Assembly: GCF_000430525.1 (NCBI RefSeq)
Contig: NZ_AUME01000007.1
Coordinates: forward strand, 47,168 to 111,167
Direction: 5' to 3'
DNA length: 64,000 bases
From: Prevotella corporis DSM 18810 = JCM 8529
Lineage (GTDB): Bacteria > Bacteroidota > Bacteroidia > Bacteroidales > Bacteroidaceae
The notes under the pieces were generated by a model. That model made no database searches and was not told where the DNA came from. It saw nothing but the letters and a program-made list of their open reading frames with translations. The first letter of the stretch is position 1. Every line of letters starts with the position of its first letter. Positions 1 to 8,852 of this stretch are shown piece by piece. The position numbers were made by a program, and so were the translations under genes.

Positions 1-354
1 TCCGCCATAGCACAGGAGAACAAATCGCACGGAATAGACAACAGCCGGATGTCGAAAACGGAACCTTACACAAAGGGCTATGCCAACTATCGGCAACTGC
101 AAGGAAAACGCAACTGGCAAAAGCTCTATCAATACATCTGCGAAAGAAGCACAACAACACAGCCGTTGGCTCACCGCATGGCGGGACTGATGCTAAGAAA
201 AGACTTGTGGGCACTCGTGCAACTGTGCCTCATCTGCGCACGGCACCGCGACAGCATCTATTACAACGGGAACGCAAAAGGACTCATGGGCTGGATTCGC
301 GGATTCTTCTATCCGCTCATCTTCACCTATCACAACGTGCAGTACGACTTGTGA
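1..354 (+). CDS. 3' end of an unrecognised protein of the polysaccharide locus
   Basis: The reading frame is open from the first base of the window and stops at 352-354, so only the last 117 residues of a longer protein are present. The visible part is rich in Arg, Tyr and Trp and ends in an aromatic, mildly hydrophobic segment (GFFYPLIFTYHNVQYDL). I see no catalytic motif in it. It lies 35 bases upstream of a cytidylyltransferase and an SDR gene in the same direction, so it probably belongs to the same polysaccharide operon and could be the C-terminus of a glycosyltransferase. That assignment rests on context only. Confidence 0.5.
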   Translation, partial: SAIAQENKSHGIDNSRMSKTEPYTKGYANYRQLQGKRNWQKLYQYICERSTTTQPLAHRMAGLMLRKDLWALVQLCLICARHRDSIYYNGNAKGLMGWIRGFFYPLIFTYHNVQYDL

Positions 355-389
355 AACAGAAATCATCGACAACCAACAAAACGAACAAT

Positions 390-1109
390 ATGAACATCGC
401 ATTATTAACCGCAGGCGGCACGGGCAACAGAATGGGACAGGACATTCCCAAACAGTTCATGACAATAGACAACATCCCCGTCATCATCTACACGATGAAA
501 GCTTTTCAGGAGCATCCGGAGATAGATGCCATGGCCGTGGTTTGCCTTCAGGGCTGGGAAGTGGTGCTGCAAGCCTATGCCAACCAATTCAACATAACGA
601 AACTGAAATGGATTTTCAAAGGCGGCAACAGCAACCAGCAGTCCATTCTCAACGGTTTGGAAGGCTTGAAAGCAAAAGGTTGCAAAGACGATGATATTGT
701 CTTGGTACACGACGGCGTGCGTCCATTAGTGTCGGAGCGCATCATTTCCGAGAACATCGCCAAATGCCGGGAGTTCGGCTATGCCGTGACGGGACTCGTG
801 TGCAAGGAAGCCATCATGGAAGTGAAGGGCGATTGCCTGTCGAACATTTCCATACCGCGCGAGCGACTCATCCGAACGCAGACGCCACACACCTACCGAC
901 TGAAGACTTTACTCGATGCACACGCCGAAGCCAAGGCACAAGGCATAGAGAACACGGTGGCATCCTGCACCTTGTTGGGTGCATTGGGCATCGACGACCA
1001 GCACCTTGTCGCCGGTTCTGAGCGCAACGGACTGAAACTGACGCAGACGGAAGACGTTGAGTTGTTTAAGGCATTGAAAAATACGGATAAGGAATATTGG
1101 TTGAAATGA
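390..1109 (+). CDS. IspD/TarI-family cytidylyltransferase
   Basis: This 239-residue protein belongs to the family that transfers CMP from CTP to a sugar-alcohol phosphate, giving CDP-methylerythritol (IspD) or CDP-ribitol (TarI). The CTP-binding signature GGTGNRMG is at residues 9-16, followed by PKQF at 20-23, and HDGVRP is at 107-112. I chose the ATG at 390 because the family starts directly at this strand; the longer open frame overlaps the previous gene. The stop overlaps the next gene's start (ATGA). Its place beside an SDR and near a LicD-type gene favours a polysaccharide role (CDP-ribitol or similar) over isoprenoid synthesis, but dxr lies only 4 kb away and the housekeeping IspD function cannot be excluded. 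Confidence 0.85.
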   Translation: MNIALLTAGGTGNRMGQDIPKQFMTIDNIPVIIYTMKAFQEHPEIDAMAVVCLQGWEVVLQAYANQFNITKLKWIFKGGNSNQQSILNGLEGLKAKGCKDDDIVLVHDGVRPLVSERIISENIAKCREFGYAVTGLVCKEAIMEVKGDCLSNISIPRERLIRTQTPHTYRLKTLLDAHAEAKAQGIENTVASCTLLGALGIDDQHLVAGSERNGLKLTQTEDVELFKALKNTDKEYWLK

Positions 1110-2137
1110 CAAGCGACTACCGACATCAATTGGAGCATGTGGCCAAGACTGATTTGCCTTGGCAGTTGCTCGACGGAGCAAACATCCTCGTCACAGGGGC
1201 AACCGGGCTCATCGGAGGATGTATTGTCGATGTGCTCATGTGCCGTACCACTGGTGACTTCCACGTTTATGCGGCTGGCAGAAATGAGGCAAGGGCGCAA
1301 AAAAGATTTGCCAACTACTGGCACTCTCCCCGATTCCACTTCCTCGCCTTCGACGTCACCAAGGAACTGGATACCGACATCGATTTTCATTTCATCATCG
1401 ACGCGGCAAGCGGTGCCTCGCCAAGCGCCTATGCCTCCGACCCTGTAGGCGTAATGAAAGCCAACTTTTACGGAGTCAACAATCTGCTTTGCTACGGCAG
1501 CAGTCACGGACTGCGCAAGTTTGTGTTCGTCTCATCGGGCGAAATCTATGGCGAGGGCGACGGCAGCCCATTCACCGAAGACTATAGCGGCTATGTAAAC
1601 ACGGCAACACTGCGCGCCTGCTACCCGTCGTCGAAGCGTGCAGCCGAGACGCTCTGCGTCTGCTATGCCCATCAGTACGGTTTGGATGTGAGCATAGCCC
1701 GTCCGTCGCACGTCTATGGCCCTTATTTCACCGAAAACGACAACCGTGTCTATGCCCAGTTCATCCGCAACGTATTGGCAGGCGACGACATTGTGATGAA
1801 GAGCAAGGGTGAACAGTTCCGCTCATGGTGCTATGTGGTCGATTGTGCTTCAGCCCTCCTCTATCTGCTGTTGAAGGGCGAGAACATGACTCCCTACAAT
1901 ATAGCCGACCCGCACTCAAACATCACCATACGAGAGTTGGCTGAAACCATTGCGTCAATTAATGGAAAGAAAGTGGTTTTCGACATTCCTGACAAGCGGG
2001 AGAAGTCGGGCTTCTCAATCATCAAGAAGGCAACGTTCGACACCTCACGGCTTCAGGCATTGGGCTGGACCATAGAGGGGAGCATAAAAGACAAGCTGCG
2101 GTTCACCATAGAGGAGCAGAAGCACAACGGCCTTTAG
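1106..2137 (+). CDS. NAD-dependent epimerase/dehydratase (extended SDR)
   Basis: This 343-residue Rossmann-fold protein is probably an NAD(P)-dependent nucleotide-sugar epimerase, dehydratase or reductase. The dinucleotide-binding motif GATGLIG is at residues 31-37, the serine region SSGEIYG at 143-149 and the catalytic YPSSK at 173-177. An earlier TTG at 1097 is possible, but the ATG at 1106 forms an ATGA overlap with the preceding cytidylyltransferase and is preferred. The tight coupling suggests that the two enzymes act in sequence on a CDP-linked sugar or polyol. The exact substrate cannot be read from the sequence. Confidence 0.85.
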   Translation: MTSDYRHQLEHVAKTDLPWQLLDGANILVTGATGLIGGCIVDVLMCRTTGDFHVYAAGRNEARAQKRFANYWHSPRFHFLAFDVTKELDTDIDFHFIIDAASGASPSAYASDPVGVMKANFYGVNNLLCYGSSHGLRKFVFVSSGEIYGEGDGSPFTEDYSGYVNTATLRACYPSSKRAAETLCVCYAHQYGLDVSIARPSHVYGPYFTENDNRVYAQFIRNVLAGDDIVMKSKGEQFRSWCYVVDCASALLYLLLKGENMTPYNIADPHSNITIRELAETIASINGKKVVFDIPDKREKSGFSIIKKATFDTSRLQALGWTIEGSIKDKLRFTIEEQKHNGL

Positions 2138-2169
2138 CCCTTTGCGTGATTTTGCGTCATCGTCGGCTT

Positions 2170-2201
2170 GCCCCGCACAATGGTTGGTCAGTTGGCGGGG
2201 C
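2170..2201 (+). terminator. Possible terminator after the SDR gene
   Basis: A GCCCCGC/GCGGGGC stem of 7 bp encloses an 18-base loop. T-rich sequence follows about 20 bases later. It lies 32 bases past the stop of the SDR gene, between two converging genes. Confidence 0.4.
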
Positions 2202-2282
2202 GATGAAGTCGGGATCGTTGTTCTTCTGTTTTTGTAAATATTTTTCAGAATCGCATGGTAATGACTTTGCCATCGCATGCCA

Positions 2283-2370
2283 ATAGTTCATCTTTCGCAT
2301 TGCAATAGGTCACCTTTCGTATGCCAATAGATCATCATTCGCATACCAATAGCTCACCCTTCGCCAAAGA
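2283..2370. repeat. 22-bp periodic array, copy A (4 units)
   Basis: Four units start at 2283, 2305, 2327 and 2349, exactly 22 bp apart. Each begins ATAGNTCA and carries TTCG at positions 12-15, followed by a variable 7-base linker. A decayed unit may precede them near 2260. This is the copy with the most uniform period and the most diverged cores. It sits between two converging genes (SDR and LicD). The family is described under the first finding. Confidence 0.85.
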
Positions 2371-2568
2371 AAGCACAACGCACTAATTACAAACCACTTA
2401 CAAAGCATTGGATAAAAGACTTATTTGTAAAGATTTTTCACCCAGCCACGGTGTTCGTCGGCTCAACGAATCAGTGTGGTTCGTTGCGTGGCGATGATAC
2501 AAAAATAGTGTGCGGCAGACACAGGGCTGACCGATTCTTTCGACAAGGGAATGGAAAGCAAACAAAAA

Positions 2569-2592
2569 AAGTCCCTATTGCTATAGGAACTT
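2569..2592 (-). terminator. Intrinsic terminator overlapping the licD-like stop codon
   Basis: On the minus strand AAGTTCCTAT, a 4-base loop and ATAGGGACTT form a 10-bp stem with one G-T pair, followed by a run of seven T. The stem begins inside the last codons of the LicD-type gene, whose TAG stop at 2583-2581 lies in the loop. Translation to the stop would therefore disturb the hairpin. Confidence 0.8.
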
Positions 2593-3411
2593 TATTGTAA
2601 CTTGATGGCGGTTTCGCTTGTCTCTGGGTGGCAATGCCATGTAATCGCCATAAATTATCTTGCAGAAGTCTGCTGGTTGGGCCGGCCCGTTGTATTCCTT
2701 TCCCTCGAACGAGATGGGCTTGTAGGGCCTTACAACTTCGACGGGAAAGCGCTCATAGAACCATGTGCCATAGGTGTGCATGAATTTTCCACGCTTGCCA
2801 AACAGATGGCCGATGAAACGGAATACGGGAAATACGCATTTTTCGAGAATTTTGTAACTCCATCTGGCCAGCAACGGGTGGTGCGGGGCTATGTCGAGAT
2901 TGACTTTCACCGCCAATTTGCCGGCTATGCGCTGCAAACCTGACAGAATGCGGTCCTCATAGGGAAAGATATCAATGTGGAGTCCTCTGTATCTCATGTT
3001 CTCCAATGCCCTTCTGTCGCGCGATTGCTCATCCTCGGTACTGACATGCTCGCTCTTCAGATCACGAAAACTTGCCCAAAACTTCAGATAACCCTCATCG
3101 GTGGTGTTGTCCTGAAGCAGGTATTGAGGATGAGGATGTTGCTTCAGATAGTCGCAGAATCGCTTGTAGTCTTTCTGACTGACCACGATATCGACATCGT
3201 CGTCCCAAGGAATGAAGCCCCCATGACGCAAAGCGCCCAACACATTCCCACCATCCAATCGCCAACTCACATTGGCCTTGCCAGCAGCCTCAGCCAAATA
3301 ATCGAGCATATCGAGCATACGCAGTTGCGCACGCCTAAGCACCGAGCCGTCGGGGTTATAGTCGCGTCGTAGGGTCTCTTGGGTTTCGCCAGTATTGAAG
3401 GTCGTTGTCAT
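2581..3411 (-). CDS. LicD-family phosphotransferase
   Basis: This 276-residue protein carries the LicD signature: LDGGNVLGALRHGGFIPWDD begins at residue 52 and DDDVDI is at 70-75. LicD-type enzymes (related to fukutin and FKRP) transfer phosphocholine or phospho-polyol groups from CDP-activated donors to glycans; the acidic cluster binds metal. No signal peptide or membrane span is visible, so it should act in the cytoplasm or at the inner membrane face. It begins 35 bases after the end of rseP and may be transcribed from the long minus-strand run. The cytidylyltransferase across the convergent gap is a plausible source of its donor. The substrate is inference. Confidence 0.88.
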   Translation of the reverse strand: MTTTFNTGETQETLRRDYNPDGSVLRRAQLRMLDMLDYLAEAAGKANVSWRLDGGNVLGALRHGGFIPWDDDVDIVVSQKDYKRFCDYLKQHPHPQYLLQDNTTDEGYLKFWASFRDLKSEHVSTEDEQSRDRRALENMRYRGLHIDIFPYEDRILSGLQRIAGKLAVKVNLDIAPHHPLLARWSYKILEKCVFPVFRFIGHLFGKRGKFMHTYGTWFYERFPVEVVRPYKPISFEGKEYNGPAQPADFCKIIYGDYMALPPRDKRNRHQVTIKFL

Positions 3412-3446
3412 TCCTGTTTCCTTGTCGATTGCCGTACCATCTCACC

Positions 3447-4847
3447 CTACATCAATCCAATCCATCGCAACACATCGTTCAGATTGGCGACAATCATCAG
3501 TAAAATAAGAATGGTGATACCAGCATATTCAGCACGTATCATGAACTTTTCGGACGGCTTACGACGTGTGATCATCTCATAGAGAAGGAATACCACGTGA
3601 CCTCCATCGAGTGCTGGAATAGGAAGAATGTTCATGAAAGCAAGGATAATGCTCAGGAAAGCCGTCATGTTCCAAAACATATACCAGTCCCAAAAAGGTG
3701 GGAACATCTTGCCAATGGAACCGAAACCTCCGAGACTCTTCGCCCCATCAGCCGAAGCGAGATAACGGAAGTTGCTCACATATCCGCGCAAGATATTCAC
3801 TCCGTACTTCACTCCTGCGGGGAAACTGGCCAAAAACGAATAATTCTCCTGCGTTGGCTTGTAATAGTTGGCAAGGGTGCTTTGCAGTACGCCGAGTTTC
3901 ATTTCAGGATTGAGCATCATTCTCACCGTGTCTATCTTGTCAGTTCCGGCGCGTTGTACCGTCAGAACCACATTGCGCAGTGCCAAGGAGTCTTTACGGG
4001 TCTCCTTTACCGAAGCCACATCGCTCAAAACACCCATCTGGTAATTCATCTCCGCCCACGTCTCAACTGGTTTTCCGTTGATAGATTTCAACAGATCGCC
4101 CTCCTTCAGGCCGGCTTTCTGCGCTGGTGAGCCACCCATCACACTGTCAATGCGAGCCGGAATGTAGGGTTCGGCGAAAAGTGGACGGTTCTTTATCATC
4201 GACAACATATCCATATCGCCAGGCATGGCGATACGTTTCTTCTTGCCGTTACGAAGCACATCGACATAGTTTGATTGGGCAATCTGACGGAAGAAATCGC
4301 CATTGACATTGGCATACTCGCGGAACGCTCCCTTGTCGGTGCCTATCATGACGTCCCTATCTTGGAATCCAAGGGCCTTTGCCTCATCGTTGAACACCAT
4401 ACCCATCGACATATCAGCCACCTTATAGTAGCTTTCGCCCCACGTAAACATGATCATGGAGTAGATGAAGAGCGCCAGCAGGAAATTCACCAGTACACCA
4501 CCAATCATAATCAGCAAGCGCTGCCATGCCGGTTTTACACGAAACTCCCACGGCTCTGGGGCTTTCTTCATCTGTTCGGTGTCGAAACTCTCGTCGATCA
4601 TTCCAGCAATCTTGCAATATCCACCCAAAGGCAGCCAGCCGATGCCATAGGTGGTGTCGTCTTTCTTGGGCTTCCACTTGAAAAGCATGCCGTTCCATTT
4701 GCCGATAGCTACATCGAAGAACACGAAAAATTTCTCTACTCTCACGCCGAAGAGCTTAGAGAAGAACATATGTCCACCCTCATGAAGGAGGACAAGCAAA
4801 GAGATTGCCAAAACAAACTGGAGCAATCTAATCAGAAATGTTTCCAT
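3447..4847 (-). CDS. rseP: RIP metalloprotease RseP (site-2 protease)
   Basis: This 466-residue inner-membrane zinc protease cuts transmembrane substrates such as anti-sigma factors. The zinc motif HEGGH is at residues 22-26 in the first membrane span. A PDZ-like domain containing GSPAQKAGLKEGD occupies roughly 230-265, and the third zinc ligand lies in LDGGH at 413-417 in a late membrane segment. Length and topology fit the Bacteroidota RseP type with its large periplasmic insert. It is the last housekeeping gene of a minus-strand run, 60 bases after dxr. The same dxr-rseP order is common in the phylum. Confidence 0.95.
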   Translation of the reverse strand: METFLIRLLQFVLAISLLVLLHEGGHMFFSKLFGVRVEKFFVFFDVAIGKWNGMLFKWKPKKDDTTYGIGWLPLGGYCKIAGMIDESFDTEQMKKAPEPWEFRVKPAWQRLLIMIGGVLVNFLLALFIYSMIMFTWGESYYKVADMSMGMVFNDEAKALGFQDRDVMIGTDKGAFREYANVNGDFFRQIAQSNYVDVLRNGKKKRIAMPGDMDMLSMIKNRPLFAEPYIPARIDSVMGGSPAQKAGLKEGDLLKSINGKPVETWAEMNYQMGVLSDVASVKETRKDSLALRNVVLTVQRAGTDKIDTVRMMLNPEMKLGVLQSTLANYYKPTQENYSFLASFPAGVKYGVNILRGYVSNFRYLASADGAKSLGGFGSIGKMFPPFWDWYMFWNMTAFLSIILAFMNILPIPALDGGHVVFLLYEMITRRKPSEKFMIRAEYAGITILILLMIVANLNDVLRWIGLM

Positions 4848-4907
4848 TAATTATTGTCTATTCTTATGTTTTATTTATATTCTATTGATTACCTTGCCAC
4901 TGTTCAA

Positions 4908-6065
4908 TTACCTCCCAGACATCAATTCCTGTGCCACTTTGCGTGATTCGGCATCGGTCTGCAGATAAACGTCAAGGTCAGGACTCTTGTCGAAGGACAC
5001 TTTTGACATCGTTTTCTCGATGATTTCGCCCATTTCGAGGAATGAGCACGCCCCGTTCCTGAAACCCTCGTTAACTATTTCGTTAGCCGCATTCAATATA
5101 CACGGCATGTTTCCGCCCTTAGAGATGGCCTCATAAGCCATGGCCAGACAGCGGAATTTTTCAGTATCAGGCTCAAAGAATTCCAACGGCTGGCGGAACA
5201 GGTCCAGACGGTCACCATTCAACGACAAACGCTTTGGGAACGAAAAGGCATACTGTATCGGCAGACGCATGTCGGGTACGCCCAACTGCGCCTTCACACC
5301 GCCATCGGCAAACTGTACCGCACTGTGGACAATCGACTGTGGATGTATCAACACCTGAATCTTCTCTGCCGGCACGCCGAAGAGCCATTTCGCTTCTATC
5401 ACCTCAAAGCCTTTGTTCATTAATGATGCCGAATCGATGGTGATTTTCGCACCCATGTCCCACGTCGGATGCCTCAATGCATCGGCTGCGGTCACTGTCT
5501 GGAGCTGTTCGCTGGAGAAAAGGCGGAACGGACCTCCCGAACAGGTGAGCAATATCTTCTCTATCTCGTTCTCATCCTCCCCCACAAGACTCTGGAAAAT
5601 GGCACTATGCTCACTATCTACCGGTAATATCGGAGCATGATAGTCAAGCGCCAACTTGCAGATAAGTTCTCCAGCGACCACGAGCGTTTCCTTATTTGCC
5701 AGGCAAATCTTCTTTCTTGCCTTGATAGCATTGATGGTTGGCTCCAAACCGGAGAACCCTACCATTGCCGCAAGTACCATATTGATGGGCTCTGCCTCAA
5801 CTATCTGCTTCAGAGCGTCACTTCCGGCATAAACTTTTATATCGGGTTGGTCCTCCAACTCCTTGGTAAGGGCTTCATAATGGTCGGCATTGGCAATCAC
5901 AACTGCCGCCGGACGGAACTTGCGAGCTTGTGCGGCAAGTTCTCTCCAATGATTGTTGGCCGTCAGTGCATAAACCTCGTATAGGTCGGAGTGCTGCTCT
6001 ATCACATCAAGAGCTTGCGTTCCGATACTTCCCGTTGAGCCAAGAATACATATTTGTTGCTTCAT
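4908..6065 (-). CDS. dxr: 1-deoxy-D-xylulose 5-phosphate reductoisomerase
   Basis: Dxr converts deoxyxylulose 5-phosphate to methylerythritol 4-phosphate with NADPH, the committed step of the MEP isoprenoid pathway. The NADPH-binding GSTGSIG is at residues 9-15. Further on are LANKETLV, PVDSEHSAIFQ (metal ligands) and SASLMNKGFEVIEA, all family hallmarks. The open frame reaches a TTG at 6086. I place the start at the ATG at 6065, which puts the first beta strand at residue 5 as usual; the ATG one codon upstream is equally possible. The protein is 385 residues, the normal size. It follows rimM by 65-69 bases in the same operon. Confidence 0.95.
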   Translation of the reverse strand: MKQQICILGSTGSIGTQALDVIEQHSDLYEVYALTANNHWRELAAQARKFRPAAVVIANADHYEALTKELEDQPDIKVYAGSDALKQIVEAEPINMVLAAMVGFSGLEPTINAIKARKKICLANKETLVVAGELICKLALDYHAPILPVDSEHSAIFQSLVGEDENEIEKILLTCSGGPFRLFSSEQLQTVTAADALRHPTWDMGAKITIDSASLMNKGFEVIEAKWLFGVPAEKIQVLIHPQSIVHSAVQFADGGVKAQLGVPDMRLPIQYAFSFPKRLSLNGDRLDLFRQPLEFFEPDTEKFRCLAMAYEAISKGGNMPCILNAANEIVNEGFRNGACSFLEMGEIIEKTMSKVSFDKSPDLDVYLQTDAESRKVAQELMSGR

Positions 6066-6129
6066 CATTCTATATTCACTGCTCAAAATCCATCATTTAG
6101 CACAACGGAGATTGAACGTTACATTAATA

Positions 6130-6651
6130 TCAGAGTTCCAGAAGTCCATCTGGAATCTCCATTTTGATTATTCTTTTCTCTGTATCTACTTCCCTAATGA
6201 GGTCCTCTCTGGCAGGTATTAACAGTTGTTTGCCGTCATCTGTCGCAACCTCAAACAAGGTATTCAACGTCGTTTCATCGACTGTCTCAATGTGTCCGAT
6301 GACCTTTCCCGTCCTGCTATCCACCAAACAGTATCCGATGATTTGAGCCCAGGACACTTGTCCGTCCTCGTCCTCGGCAAGAGAGCGTGGAAAATAGACC
6401 TCTGCCCCTGTAAGTTCGCGCGCTCTTTCCTCAGTATCGATGTCGCAAAACTTCACCAATACCGTCTCGTCGGTGCGGAAACGATACTCCTCCATGAAGA
6501 AAGGCACAAGAATACCTTCCATATCGAGCAGCAAGTAGTCAGCCTCAACACGGTCGAACACATCATCGGCGAAACGAATGCACACCTCCCCACGAACACC
6601 GTGGGGCTTTCCGATGACACCTATCTTATAAACGGTTTCTCGTTTTATCAT
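6130..6651 (-). CDS. rimM: 16S rRNA processing protein RimM
   Basis: RimM binds ribosomal protein S19 and helps mature the head of the 30S subunit. The N-terminal beta-barrel carries IGKPHGVRGEV near residues 12-23, and the C-terminal PRC-barrel begins around AQIIGYCLVD near residue 100. At 173 residues it has the usual size. It lies between murA and dxr on the minus strand, 149 bases after murA. In many bacteria rimM sits with trmD and rplS; the murA-rimM-dxr-rseP order here is typical of Bacteroidota. Confidence 0.93.
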   Translation of the reverse strand: MIKRETVYKIGVIGKPHGVRGEVCIRFADDVFDRVEADYLLLDMEGILVPFFMEEYRFRTDETVLVKFCDIDTEERARELTGAEVYFPRSLAEDEDGQVSWAQIIGYCLVDSRTGKVIGHIETVDETTLNTLFEVATDDGKQLLIPAREDLIREVDTEKRIIKMEIPDGLLEL

Positions 6652-6799
6652 CTATCTTGAAGGGTTTGGTAGATTTTGGAGTTGAACGAGTCAAGGAAGG
6701 ACTTGCGTTACCGAAGACTATGGAGCAGAGAAGCTGGCACATTCCAGCAAGACATCTGTCCAAATACCGAAAGTTTCATACCCTCTTCACCTCCGTTGC

Positions 6800-8113
6800 C
6801 TAACATATATCCACCCGTTGGATATGCGCACCGAGTGCGTTCAGCCGCTCCTCGATGTTCTCATAGCCACGGTCTATCTGCGTGATGTTGTCGATTCGGC
6901 TCGTTCCCTTTGCCGAAAGGGCAGCTATGAGCAACGCAATGCCAGCCCGTATATCAGGACTCGACATGCGTCCGCCTCTCAACGTGCGACGATGGTCGTG
7001 ACCTACGACCACCGCACGATGCGGATCGCAAAGAATTATCTGAGCACCCATGTCGATAAGCTTATCGACGAAGAACAAGCGGCTCTCAAACATTTTTTGA
7101 TGGAAGAGCACACTGCCCTGCGCCTGTGTGGCAACGACGAGCAACACTGATATCAGGTCGGGCGTGACACCAGGCCACGGTGCGTCGCTGATGGTCATTA
7201 TCGTTCCATCGATGAACGAATCGATGCAGTAGTGTCCTTGTTTGGGAATAAAAAGGTCGTCGCCTTCCTCAATTATCTGTATGCCAAGCCTACGGAATGT
7301 GTCAGGAATGATTCCAAGATTCTTCACCGACACATCTTTGATTCGTATGCCATCGCCTATCATGGCTGCCATACCGATGAACGATCCCACCTCAATCATG
7401 TCGGGAAGGATGCGATGCTGGGCACCATGAAGGCTGCTCACACCCTCAATGGTGAGCAGGTTGCTGGCGATGCCACTGATTCGAGCACCCATTTCGTTGA
7501 GCATGTGGCACAGTTGCTGTATGTACGGTTCGCACGCAGCATTGTAGATGGTAGTTGTTCCCTCAGCCAATACCGATGCCATGATGATATTTGCCGTTCC
7601 CGTAACGGAAGCCTCATCGAGCAACATATTGGTTCCGACGAGCTTATCGGCTTTCAACTCATAGACGTTCCTATCCTCAACGTGAACGAACCGTGCGCCG
7701 AGGTTTCTGAATCCAAGGAAATGGGTATCCAATCGGCGGCGACCGATCTTGTCACCACCTGGCTTTGTGATGGTGGCTTTGCCGAAACGCCCCAACATGG
7801 GTCCGTAAAGCAGTACGCTTCCACGGAGCGATGCGCATTTCTCAACAAACTCTTCGCTCTCCAGGAAATCAAGGTTCACGTTGCCAGCCTTGAACGAATA
7901 CTCGCTTGGGGCAAGCTCTCTCACTTCGACACCTATGTCTTTCAACAACTTTATAAGATTTTTGACGTCGAGGATGTTAGGAATATTCCTAATGACGACC
8001 TCCTCCGAAGTCAGCAGAGTGGCACAAATCACCTGCAGTGCCTCATTTTTGGCACCCTGGGGGATTATCGTACCTGACAGGCGGTGTCCGCCTTCTATCA
8101 TAAAGGCCTCCAT
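6800..8113 (-). CDS. murA: UDP-N-acetylglucosamine 1-carboxyvinyltransferase
   Basis: MurA transfers enolpyruvate from PEP to UDP-GlcNAc, the first committed step of peptidoglycan synthesis. PQGAKNEAL at residues 18-26 holds the conserved Lys-Asn pair, and RGSVLLYGPMLGRFGK (97-112) is the core motif. At the position of the usual active-site Cys (Cys115 in E. coli) this protein has Asp121 in KPGGDKIG; I checked the codon (GAC, minus strand 7753-7751). Asp at this position is known to make MurA insensitive to fosfomycin in other bacteria. The length of 437 residues is normal. It lies 2 bases after the DUF4290 gene, so the two are surely cotranscribed. Confidence 0.95.
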   Translation of the reverse strand: MEAFMIEGGHRLSGTIIPQGAKNEALQVICATLLTSEEVVIRNIPNILDVKNLIKLLKDIGVEVRELAPSEYSFKAGNVNLDFLESEEFVEKCASLRGSVLLYGPMLGRFGKATITKPGGDKIGRRRLDTHFLGFRNLGARFVHVEDRNVYELKADKLVGTNMLLDEASVTGTANIIMASVLAEGTTTIYNAACEPYIQQLCHMLNEMGARISGIASNLLTIEGVSSLHGAQHRILPDMIEVGSFIGMAAMIGDGIRIKDVSVKNLGIIPDTFRRLGIQIIEEGDDLFIPKQGHYCIDSFIDGTIMTISDAPWPGVTPDLISVLLVVATQAQGSVLFHQKMFESRLFFVDKLIDMGAQIILCDPHRAVVVGHDHRRTLRGGRMSSPDIRAGIALLIAALSAKGTSRIDNITQIDRGYENIEERLNALGAHIQRVDIC

Positions 8114-8115
8114 AC

Positions 8116-8721
8116 CTACCGTTTCTTTTTATTGTTATTGCGCGGCTGTATCAAATCGCGTGCGTTGATTTTATCAAATTTGAACGTGTCGAGGTCGAGC
8201 TGTACCTTCCCGTCGGTGAAGCGAGCCAAATCAGAAGCCACCTTCTCATCGTCGGAAGAGCCATGCCCCCACTGTATAAGGCAGCGTTTCATTTGATTGG
8301 CCACCACACGAATGAGCTCAGTGCGCTCATCGCCCTCCTCCATATTCTTCAGCTTTTCGAACAGTTCAAACATCATTTTACCATAGTGTCGAACAGGGAT
8401 TTTCGACATGGGATAAGTCATCGGTTCAGGCTTCGAGGCTATTTTCATGGCCTGCGAGACATCAAAGGGATAGTCGATATCCAGCTTGAAGTCAGCCATC
8501 AATGCCAAATGATCCCATAGCTTTTGGATATGGTCAGCATTACCATGGTTCTGCTGGTTCATTCTGTCCATGATCGAGATAATGGTCTCGGCGCAATCCT
8601 GTCGCTCTTCCTTGGTAGGGAGGGTCACACAGTAAGCTACCATATCCTGAATCTCACGCCCATATTCGGGCAACACTAATTTCTCACGCTGGGTATTGTA
8701 ATCCAATCCGTCAATATTCAT
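8116..8721 (-). CDS. DUF4290 family protein
   Basis: This 201-residue protein matches the Bacteroidota-specific DUF4290 family: DGLDYNTQREKLVLPEYGR near the N-terminus, a Met- and Gln-rich helix (MDRMNQQNHGNADHIQKLWD) and a basic tail (NNNKKKR). It looks like a soluble, mostly helical cytoplasmic protein without a signal peptide or membrane span. Its function is unknown. It is the first gene of the run leading to murA, rimM, dxr and rseP, and its 2-base spacing to murA is the main clue to a link with cell-envelope or ribosome assembly. Confidence 0.85.
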   Translation of the reverse strand: MNIDGLDYNTQREKLVLPEYGREIQDMVAYCVTLPTKEERQDCAETIISIMDRMNQQNHGNADHIQKLWDHLALMADFKLDIDYPFDVSQAMKIASKPEPMTYPMSKIPVRHYGKMMFELFEKLKNMEEGDERTELIRVVANQMKRCLIQWGHGSSDDEKVASDLARFTDGKVQLDLDTFKFDKINARDLIQPRNNNKKKR

Positions 8722-8852
8722 TGATTTCTATTTTTATTTTCTAAATGGAATGCGCTGGGCAGCATGTACTAAAAAGCCATGAAAGGACACGAAGTAGTCA
8801 ATCTTCACCGACTCTATTTCACTGCGACGCACATCATTTGCAAATTCAAATC

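Noticed and set aside
207..389. Upstream extension of the cytidylyltransferase frame
   Set aside because: It overlaps the end of the preceding gene, and the conserved family start is at 390.
7232..8077. A 281-codon plus-strand open frame opposite murA
   Set aside because: Antisense to conserved MurA motifs; no signal, span or family motif.
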